This document shows positions 1 through 5,403 of a stretch of DNA of 5,403 nt, piece after piece. How positions within the stretch are numbered: position 1 is the stretch's first letter; each line of letters starts with the position of its first letter. Made by a program: the position numbers and the translations under genes. The stretch spans positions 1-5,403 of the forward strand of contig JAPOYW010000681.1 in assembly GCA_026706425.1 (NCBI GenBank), read 5' to 3'. Origin of the DNA: Gammaproteobacteria bacterium (GTDB lineage Bacteria; Pseudomonadota; Gammaproteobacteria; Pseudomonadales; Azotimanducaceae). Below the pieces are notes generated by a model, which searched no databases, had not been told where the DNA came from, and saw only the letters and a list, made by a program, of their open reading frames with translations.

Positions 1-21
1 CGAATCCCTGCCTCACCGCCA
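1..21 (+). tRNA. tRNA-Ser, 3' end only (cut by left window edge)
   Basis: The bases fit the last 21 positions of a tRNA exactly. CGAAT (1-5) is the second part of the T-loop (TTCGAAT), CCCTG (6-10) the 3' strand of the T-stem, CCTCACC (11-17) the 7-nt acceptor strand, G at 18 the discriminator base and CCA at 19-21 the encoded terminus. The acceptor strand implies a 5' end GGTGAGG, which with G73 is typical of bacterial tRNA-Ser: E. coli serV (GCU) and the GGA isoacceptor both end in CTCACCGCCA. The anticodon lies outside the window, so the isoacceptor is undecided. Serine identity rests on remembered acceptor sequences. The alternative is a tRNA-end fragment left by an integration event, since the 5' part cannot be seen. 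Confidence 0.8.
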
Positions 22-53
22 ACGCTTCGCCTTCGCTCCGTGTCGTCTCTCAG

Positions 54-72
54 GCAGTGGTTCGGTCACTGC
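54..72 (+). other. small hairpin downstream of the tRNA
   Basis: GCAGTG (54-59) pairs perfectly with CACTGC (67-72) around a 7-nt loop, GTTCGGT. It lies about 30 bp after the tRNA CCA end. No T-tract follows (the next bases are GCGCTCGCG), so it is not a standard intrinsic terminator. It might act in 3' processing of the tRNA transcript or be a leftover of an inserted element. A six-pair stem is short enough to occur by chance in GC-rich DNA. Confidence 0.3.
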
Positions 73-93
73 GCGCTCGCGCCGCTTCGGGCT

Positions 94-112
94 CGAATCC
101 CTGCCTCACCGC
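94..112 (+). repeat. 19-bp direct repeat of the tRNA-Ser 3' end (att-like)
   Basis: CGAATCCCTGCCTCACCGC here is identical to bases 1-19, and the two copies start 93 bp apart. The match covers half the T-loop through the first C of CCA, then stops: 113-114 read GG where the tRNA has CA. Upstream, 85-93 (CTTCGGGCT) no longer gives a proper T-stem, and no GGTGAGG 5' acceptor strand lies between the copies, so this is not a second complete tRNA. Direct repeats of a tRNA 3' end are the classical footprint of tyrosine-integrase elements (attL/attR cores). No integrase is visible and the matching far-end copy is not in the window, so the att role is inferred. Confidence 0.65.
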
Positions 113-225
113 GGTTGCCGAAGACCCTGCGCCCCCACACGCCCGCCAGCCGACGCTGCGCCGCAGCCTCGCACCGCCGTCGCCTGCGCCGGGTATCGCA
201 CCGCCTCAGTCGCCGCCCTTCGCCG
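113..225 (+). promoter_or_regulatory. C-rich, G-poor leader; possible Rho-dependent termination zone
   Basis: By direct count, bases 121-220 contain 51 C, 26 G, 12 A and 11 T on the + strand. The stretch lies between the tRNA-derived repeat and the large defence gene and has no convincing reading frame. A C-over-G bubble without strong stem-loops is the known character of Rho loading sites, so it could end transcripts leaving the tRNA-Ser gene and insulate the defence gene from tRNA transcription. That role is inference. The skew could equally be drift in a non-coding island flank. Confidence 0.25.
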
Positions 226-231
226 GATGGG

Positions 232-237
232 TAGAAT
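232..237 (+). promoter_or_regulatory. possible -10 hexamer of the avs4-like gene
   Basis: TAGAAT matches the sigma-70 consensus TATAAT at five of six positions. It sits in the only relatively AT-containing patch between the tRNA and the gene and would place a transcription start near 244, about 26 nt before the ATG at 270. The -35 region at a 17-bp spacing (GTCGCC, 209-214) is poor, and there is no correctly spaced TGn extension. It would be a weak promoter at best, as might suit a gene kept at low level. Confidence 0.25.
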
Positions 238-269
238 CCACTCTCGGTCGACCACCACCCTACCGAACC

Positions 270-3200
270 ATGACGCTGGACTGGAACAGTATTAGACCTC
301 TGGACGGCCGGCGCGACCAGGGCTTCGAAGAGCTGTGCGCTCAGCTTGCGCGCGCGGAGATCCCCCCCGGCTCTACGTTCGTTCGTAAGGGTACGCCGGA
401 CGCAGGGATAGAATGCTACGCCGTCCTGAGGGACGGAGCCGAGTGGGGCTGGCAATCCAAGTACGTAGACCACCTTGGGGCTCCTCAATGGCCCCAGATC
501 GATGGAAGCATCCGAACCGCACTCCAGAAGCACCCAAAACTCGTGCGCTACTTCGTCTGCGCGCCGCTAGATCTCGCAGACGCGCGGATAGACGGCCGCA
601 AGTCCGCGAAGGACCGCTGGACAAGCCACGTCGCGAAGTGGAGCAACTGGGCGTCCGACCGTGGAATGAGTGTGGATTTCGTCTATTGGGGTAGCCATGA
701 GCTAATCGATCGTCTCACGCGACCAATCCATCTCGGCCGTGTACGGTTTTGGTTCGACGTTCACCGGTTCGATCCAGCCTGGTTTACCGCGCGGCTCCAT
801 GAGGCAGTGGCCACCGCCGGACCTCGCTATACCCCGGAGATCCACGTTGACTTGCCTATCGCTCGGGAGTTCGACGCCTTTGGACGTACGGACCGCTTCT
901 TCCACCAGGAAAAGGCTCGGGCCCGGAGGATTCGCCAGAAGTTGAAAGCAACCCAGTACTCCGAGTACACTGACGGCCCGACCGACTCCGACGTTTCTTC
1001 CCAGCTGGCCGCCGTGTCGTCGAAGGCCGAGCAGGTTCTCGCTGCCATCGGCGCGGTCACAGCGCAACCGACAGGTCCTCTGCCGTTCGAAGCCATTTCC
1101 CAACAGATCCTTGCCGTAAACCATGCAGCCGAGCGACTGTCGCGACTTCTAGTGGCCCGCGAACGCCAGTTCGATAAGAACGCCGAAACAGAATCCCAGA
1201 ACACGAAAGGAAGCCCGTCTTCGTACCGAAGCAACCCGTTCCGAGACTGCAGGCTCCGGCTTCTACGTCTCATCTCCGAACTCCAAATAACACGGGACTC
1301 ATTCTTGCATCTGGGTGCAATCGCCGACAACTCTCTTCTGATACTGCGAGGCGCAGCAGGTACTGGCAAGACTCATCTGCTATGTGACCTCGCACAACGC
1401 CGCATCTCCTCCGGCATCCCCACCGTGTTGCTGATGGGCCAACGCTTTGTGAGTAATGAGGCACCTTGGTCTCAAGCGCTCCAGCAATTAGACCTGTCGA
1501 GTCTATCAGCGGAGGAGTTCGTCGGTGCACTCGAAGCCGCGGCACAGGCTGCCGACTCACGAGCCTTGCTGCTCATCGACGCCACGAATGAAGGCAACGG
1601 ACGGAACATCTGGCCCAGCCACCTCGCCGGCTTCCTCGCACACTTGGAACGCTCGCCATGGGTTGGTGTCGTGCTCTCCGTCCGTTCGTCCTTTGAAGAG
1701 ATCATCGTTCCCGCGGAAGTACGCTCCCGTGCCTCCGTCGCGATACACTCCGGGTTCAGTGGACGCGAGTACGACGCCACCAAGACGTTCTTCGTCCACT
1801 ACGGCCTAGAGCTTCCATCGACCCCGCTTCTGGCGCCGGAGTTCCAGAATCCACTCTTCCTCAAGACGCTGTGTCGCGGTCTCAAAGCGAAGGGTGAGCC
1901 ACGCCTTCCACGCGGGTATCAAGGCATCACCGCGGTGTTTGATCTGTGGCTCAGCACGGTCAACGATCGACTGGCGACGAGTTTGGGCTTTGATCCTCGG
2001 ACGTCACTCGCACGACGGGCCCTGGAGGCTTTTGCGGAAGCAACTCTCGATTCCGAAGAGCCTTGGCTTACCTTGACCAAGGCGGGAGAAGTGGTCAATC
2101 ACTTTCTCGCGGGTCGCGAGTTCCAGCGATCCCTTTACCGGGGCTTGGTTGCCGAGGGTGTTCTCGTTGAGGAGGTGGCCCATTCGCCGGCAGCCAGTCC
2201 CGACGTGGTAGTCTTCATCGGATACGAGCGGTTTGGCGACCATCTTGTGGCCAGCGGCTTGTTGAACCGATACCTCGACGTCAACGACCCGGCCTCCTCT
2301 TTTTCGGCGGAAGGAGGCTTGGGCTTCGTCTGCGATGAACGGCGCTACGTTACCCCCGGGCTGTTGGAGGCCCTGTGCATCCAGATTCCGGAGCAGACCG
2401 GACGGGAGCTCATCGCTGTTGCTCCAATCTGTGCCCATCGATGGGGGCTCGCGGCCGCGTTCCGCCAGAGTCTCATCTGGCGAACGCACGGGGCCTTCTC
2501 GGAGGACACACACCGAACACTGACCGAGCTATCTCGAAGCGAAGGCGACCGGCGCGACACGGTCGACGTGCTGCTCACAGTGGCCACGTTGCCTAGCCAC
2601 CCGCTCAACGCCTGGTATCTCGATCGACGGCTTCGGACGGAAACGATGCCGGATCGGGATGCATGGTGGAGCGCGGACCTCCATCACCTGTACGGTCACC
2701 GCGGCGCCGTCGACAGGCTCCTGGATTGGGCTTCCTCGGTGGACCCGAGCACGTCGATCGAGAACGAAGCCGTTGAACTGTGCGCGGTCACGCTGTCGTG
2801 GATGCTCACCACCTCGAATCGGTTCCTGCGTGACCGCGCAACGGCCGCGCTCGTGAACCTCCTGACCGACCGCTTGGCAACCGTTGTGCGGTTGATTCAG
2901 AGGTTCGCGCGCGTGGACGACCCGTACGTCGTCGAGCGCATATACGCCGCGGCGTACGGAGTTGCCATGCGGTCCCACGATCCCGACGCGGTCGGTACTC
3001 TTGCCGCCTCCGTGTACGATAGCGTATTTGCTTCAGGGAGCCCGCCTCCGCATATTCTCCTTCGGGACTACGCACGCGGCGTTATCGAACGTGCACTTTA
3101 CCTTGAGTCGACGATCGACGTTGCAGTCGACCGTGTTCGCCCACCGTACAGGAGTCACTGGCCCAGAATCCCCACCGAAGAGGACGTCAAGCCGCTGCTG

Positions 3201-4967
3201 CCTGATTGGTCCAAGGGCTCCCATGATAGCGGCGAGCTTGAGTGGGCGCGAAACCACATCGGTGACTCGGTCATGGAGGACGACTTCGCGCGCTATGTGA
3301 TCGGCACCAATTCGTCTTGGACCAACTGGCTGTCCCTGACACTTGAGGAGCCCGAGTGGGAGCCTCCGGCTCGTGCTGAGGACCTGTTACGTGCCCTGAT
3401 TGACGAGTTCTCGACCACCGAACGCGCCGCCTGGGTGGAGTTCAGGGACGAGCATGCCGCCCGCGACGCGGCGGCGCGCTCTCTTTTCGACGACTGGCTT
3501 GCGCAGCGTGAGAGGGATGGCACGTCGGGGAGTATCGACTTCGCGGACCGCGAGAGCATTGAGCGCGGGCTGTCCGCGGCGTTTCCCGCCGAGGTCGCGG
3601 CGCTCGAGGCGAAACGGGCACAAGCGAGTGTTGCACTGGAGCTGGTCTTGTCCGAAGAGCATTCGCGCCGGCTGACCGAGATCCTGGCCGCACCGGAACT
3701 CGACTTCAAGGCGCGGCGAGGTCCTCGGTTCGACCTTCGCGAGATCCAGCGGTACGTTCTTTGGCGGGTGTTCGAACTCGGATGGACGACTGAGCGCTTC
3801 GGGCGCTTCGACCGATTCTCCGTTGGTCAGAACGGACGCGAAGCATCAAAGGCCGAGCGGATCGGCAAGAAGTATCAGTGGATCGCGTACCACGAGATTC
3901 TGGCGCTCGTGTCCGATCGCTACCAGTACCGAGAGTCTCTTCGAGACGAAGAGGGCGATCAGGCGTATGAGGGACCTTGGCAGGGGCACTTCCGGGATAT
4001 CGATCCGTCATGCACACTGCGGTGCCTGCCGGGTGGGACGTCCTGGGACGGTCATGCGGTCTCGTGGTGGGGGTCGACTCGGTACGACGCCTGGGGTGAT
4101 CCGGGCAATCCTCAGGACTGGATTCTGAACACCGCCGACCTACCTGCAGTCGAGGAGCTTCTCGTCGTCAGCGACTCTGCCGACCGGTCACTGTGGGTAA
4201 ATGGCCACGGGTTCTTCTCTTGGAGGCAACAACCGCCGGCGGACCGCGAAGGGGCCGACGTCGAACGCCGCGAGATTTGGTACAAGTGCACCGGGTACTT
4301 AGTTCGAGCAGACGACACGGCGACCTTCCTGCAGTGGATCGAGGGTCTCGACTTTGCGGATCGACACATGCCAGAAGCAGCAAGCACACACTACATGTTT
4401 CTGGGCGAACACGCGTGGTCACCGGCCTCTTACTACTTCCAACAGCCGTACTACGGTGACGACGGCTGGGTCCACTTGGCAGAGTCCTGCCCCGTGCAAG
4501 TTCGCAATGTTGCGCGCGAGTACATGCGTGAGGCGGGCGGCTTCGACTGCGCGATCGACGAAACCTACACGCTGCGTTTACCGGCCGACGACCTTGTCGC
4601 GGGCCTTGGAGCCAGGTGGAGCGGGCGCGGCGCCGACTTCGTAGACGGCGAGGGTCGGCTCGTCGCACAGGATCCCACCGCTCATTCCCAGGGGCCGAGC
4701 GCCATGCTCCTGCGGCATGAACCACTGGCAAAGTTCCTTGCCCGAGAGGGACTGGCGATCGGTTGGGCCGTCGTGGGCGAGAAGCGCGCGATTCCACCGA
4801 ACTTTCGGGTCGGATCCCCTCAGCCTTGGCTTCGTATGTCCGGGGCGTTCGTACTCTCCAAGGGACGCGCCGTAGGATTCGTCAAACGCATGCTCGACGA
4901 GCGGAGTGCTGAAGGCGGCGCCGCTGCCCGCGCGAAGGTCCTCGATATCGACAGGACCACGGACTGA
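270..4967 (+). CDS. avs4: Avs4-like antiviral STAND NTPase with N-terminal Mrr-like nuclease
   Basis: This encodes a 1565-aa cytoplasmic anti-phage sensor-effector. Residues 1-~180 resemble an Mrr-like PD-(D/E)xK nuclease: FEELCAQL helix at 19-26 (E21), GTPDAGIE at 41-48 (D44) and QSK at 62-64 (Q62, K64), the QxK variant seen in Mrr enzymes. A conserved linker RYTPEIHVDLPIA is at 186-198, then a variable helical stretch to ~345. The STAND NTPase has Walker A GAAGTGKT at 361-368 (K367), Walker B LLLIDATNE ending D437-E441, a sensor-1-like R472, NPLFL at 527-531 and a block with YERFGDHL near 651-658. The rest is a helical-repeat-like sensor (SNRFLRDRAT 849-858, DDPYVVER 883-890), ERIGKKYQWIAYHEIL at 1196-1211 and a tryptophan-rich C-terminal part. 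Order and length match AVAST type 4, whose studied members bind phage portal protein, oligomerise and cut dsDNA. No frameshift or missing key residue is seen. The ATG at 270 is chosen because family similarity starts there; the frame stays open upstream to a GTG at 57, but that part is Pro/Ala/Arg-rich and crosses the tRNA-derived repeat. No Shine-Dalgarno sequence is visible. A neighbouring STAND subfamily is the main alternative. Confidence 0.88.
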   Translation: MTLDWNSIRPLDGRRDQGFEELCAQLARAEIPPGSTFVRKGTPDAGIECYAVLRDGAEWGWQSKYVDHLGAPQWPQIDGSIRTALQKHPKLVRYFVCAPLDLADARIDGRKSAKDRWTSHVAKWSNWASDRGMSVDFVYWGSHELIDRLTRPIHLGRVRFWFDVHRFDPAWFTARLHEAVATAGPRYTPEIHVDLPIAREFDAFGRTDRFFHQEKARARRIRQKLKATQYSEYTDGPTDSDVSSQLAAVSSKAEQVLAAIGAVTAQPTGPLPFEAISQQILAVNHAAERLSRLLVARERQFDKNAETESQNTKGSPSSYRSNPFRDCRLRLLRLISELQITRDSFLHLGAIADNSLLILRGAAGTGKTHLLCDLAQRRISSGIPTVLLMGQRFVSNEAPWSQALQQLDLSSLSAEEFVGALEAAAQAADSRALLLIDATNEGNGRNIWPSHLAGFLAHLERSPWVGVVLSVRSSFEEIIVPAEVRSRASVAIHSGFSGREYDATKTFFVHYGLELPSTPLLAPEFQNPLFLKTLCRGLKAKGEPRLPRGYQGITAVFDLWLSTVNDRLATSLGFDPRTSLARRALEAFAEATLDSEEPWLTLTKAGEVVNHFLAGREFQRSLYRGLVAEGVLVEEVAHSPAASPDVVVFIGYERFGDHLVASGLLNRYLDVNDPASSFSAEGGLGFVCDERRYVTPGLLEALCIQIPEQTGRELIAVAPICAHRWGLAAAFRQSLIWRTHGAFSEDTHRTLTELSRSEGDRRDTVDVLLTVATLPSHPLNAWYLDRRLRTETMPDRDAWWSADLHHLYGHRGAVDRLLDWASSVDPSTSIENEAVELCAVTLSWMLTTSNRFLRDRATAALVNLLTDRLATVVRLIQRFARVDDPYVVERIYAAAYGVAMRSHDPDAVGTLAASVYDSVFASGSPPPHILLRDYARGVIERALYLESTIDVAVDRVRPPYRSHWPRIPTEEDVKPLLPDWSKGSHDSGELEWARNHIGDSVMEDDFARYVIGTNSSWTNWLSLTLEEPEWEPPARAEDLLRALIDEFSTTERAAWVEFRDEHAARDAAARSLFDDWLAQRERDGTSGSIDFADRESIERGLSAAFPAEVAALEAKRAQASVALELVLSEEHSRRLTEILAAPELDFKARRGPRFDLREIQRYVLWRVFELGWTTERFGRFDRFSVGQNGREASKAERIGKKYQWIAYHEILALVSDRYQYRESLRDEEGDQAYEGPWQGHFRDIDPSCTLRCLPGGTSWDGHAVSWWGSTRYDAWGDPGNPQDWILNTADLPAVEELLVVSDSADRSLWVNGHGFFSWRQQPPADREGADVERREIWYKCTGYLVRADDTATFLQWIEGLDFADRHMPEAASTHYMFLGEHAWSPASYYFQQPYYGDDGWVHLAESCPVQVRNVAREYMREAGGFDCAIDETYTLRLPADDLVAGLGARWSGRGADFVDGEGRLVAQDPTAHSQGPSAMLLRHEPLAKFLAREGLAIGWAVVGEKRAIPPNFRVGSPQPWLRMSGAFVLSKGRAVGFVKRMLDERSAEGGAAARAKVLDIDRTTD

Positions 4968-4985
4968 CGCCTGGGCTTCGTATGT
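4823..4985 (+). repeat. imperfect 17-nt direct repeat flanking the 3' end of avs4
   Basis: GCCTTGGCTTCGTATGT at 4823-4839 recurs as GCCTGGGCTTCGTATGT at 4969-4985, with 16 of 17 bases identical. The first copy is inside the coding sequence and the second fills most of the short gap after its stop codon. It may mark a small duplication or a recombination join between the two defence genes, or be a chance match. No longer similarity surrounds the two copies. Confidence 0.35.
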
Positions 4986-4993
4986 GGGACAGA

Positions 4994-5403
4994 TCACGCC
5001 CACGCAGCGGAAAGCTCCTCGGCCTGCTCGAGCACCGTCCGGGTCGCTGACTCCTGCTTGTCGGGCGGGTAGCCGTGCTTGCGCAGCCCGCGCTTCACGA
5101 GCCGGCGCAGGTTGGCCCGGACGTTCTCGCGGAGCGTCCAGTCGATCGTGACGTTGCCCCGCACGGTCTCGACCAACTCCCGCGCGATGTCGCGCAGCGT
5201 CTCGTCGCCGAGCACCTGCACCGCGCTGTCGTTGACGCCGAGGGCGTCGTAGAAGGCGAGTTCGTCGTCCGATAGCCCGAGCCTCTCGCCGCGGGCGTTC
5301 GCCTCACGCATGTCGCGGGCGAGGGCGATCAGCTCCTCGATCACCTGCGCCGCCTCGACCGCGCGGTTCTGGTAGCGGCGGATCGTCTGCTCCAGCATCT
5401 CGG
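4994..5403 (-). CDS. hsdR: Type I restriction endonuclease subunit R (HsdR), C-terminal part, cut by right edge
   Basis: HsdR is the motor and cleavage subunit of a type I restriction-modification complex with HsdM and HsdS. It translocates unmodified DNA using ATP and cuts it far from the recognition site. Only about 135 C-terminal residues are visible. They match the conserved end of HsdR proteins (DUF3387-type region): RRYQNRAVEAAQVIEELI, then LGLSDDELAFYDALG, VTIDWTLRENVRANLRRL and GYPPDKQ, ending in SAAWA before a TGA at 4994-4996. The frame continues past the window edge (a Glu codon precedes the first visible ATG at 5398), so that ATG is internal. The nuclease and helicase domains lie outside, and whether the gene is intact cannot be judged. 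It converges on the avs4-like gene with a 26-bp gap that shows no terminator hairpin. Its third codon positions are almost all G or C, more biased than in avs4. Confidence 0.93.
   Translation of the reverse strand, partial: EMLEQTIRRYQNRAVEAAQVIEELIALARDMREANARGERLGLSDDELAFYDALGVNDSAVQVLGDETLRDIARELVETVRGNVTIDWTLRENVRANLRRLVKRGLRKHGYPPDKQESATRTVLEQAEELSAAWA

Noticed and set aside
30..114. Possible second complete tRNA-Ser ending at the repeat
   Set aside because: There is no GGTGAGG-like 5' acceptor strand, no anticodon arm and no intact T-stem upstream of the copy. Only the 3' end is duplicated.
40..234. 64-residue Arg/Pro-rich frame on the + strand
   Set aside because: It overlaps the tRNA-end repeat and the C-rich leader, and has no recognisable motif or ribosome site. 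Its composition simply reflects GC-rich DNA.
57..269. Upstream extension of the large reading frame to a GTG at 57
   Set aside because: The 71 extra residues are low-complexity Pro/Ala/Arg, cross the tRNA-derived repeat and hairpin, and lie before the point where family similarity begins (MTLDWNSIRPLDG).
66..533. 155-residue frame on the minus strand opposite the start of avs4
   Set aside because: It is Arg-rich, antisense to the conserved nuclease domain and without recognisable motifs: a typical shadow frame in GC-rich DNA.
4168..4797. 209-residue frame on the minus strand within avs4
   Set aside because: It has Arg/Ser/Pro-rich composition with no motif and lies wholly opposite a coding region whose own frame carries conserved blocks.
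4968..4993. Bidirectional terminator between the convergent genes
   Set aside because: The 26-bp gap contains no inverted repeat and no T-tract on either strand.
5075..5275. 66-residue + strand frame opposite hsdR
   Set aside because: It is antisense to the clearly conserved HsdR C-terminus and has no support of its own.

Overview
This is a GC-rich bacterial window (roughly 60% by eye) holding one very large anti-phage gene between a tRNA gene end and the tail of a type I restriction gene. The first 21 bases fit the 3' end of a tRNA-Ser with an encoded CCA: half T-loop, T-stem, 7-nt acceptor strand, G73 and CCA. The acceptor strand matches the GGTGAGG-type serine tRNAs of E. coli. Encoded CCA, this acceptor and the GC content fit a high-GC proteobacterium, perhaps a gammaproteobacterium, but this is inference and the genus cannot be named.

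Layout: 1-21 is the tRNA-Ser 3' end. Bases 22-269 are non-coding; they carry an exact second copy of the last 19 bases of the tRNA end (94-112), a small hairpin (54-72), a strongly C-rich stretch and a weak -10-like hexamer. Bases 270-4967 (+) encode a 1565-residue protein: an N-terminal Mrr-like PD-(D/E)xK-type nuclease, a central STAND NTPase with intact Walker A and B motifs, and a long C-terminal sensor region. This is the architecture of Avs4 (AVAST type 4). After a 26-bp gap, 4994-5403 (-) holds the C-terminus of a type I restriction endonuclease HsdR, which runs off the right edge.

Both genes act against phage by different routes. HsdR, with HsdM and HsdS presumably beyond the right edge, cuts unmodified incoming DNA. 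The Avs4-like protein is expected to detect a phage structural protein inside the cell (the portal protein, in studied Avs4 homologues) and then activate its nuclease. The tRNA-Ser end with a repeated copy of its 3' terminus next to two defence genes is the usual signature of a defence island at a tRNA integration site. No integrase is visible here. The two genes differ in third-position GC, which suggests separate acquisition.
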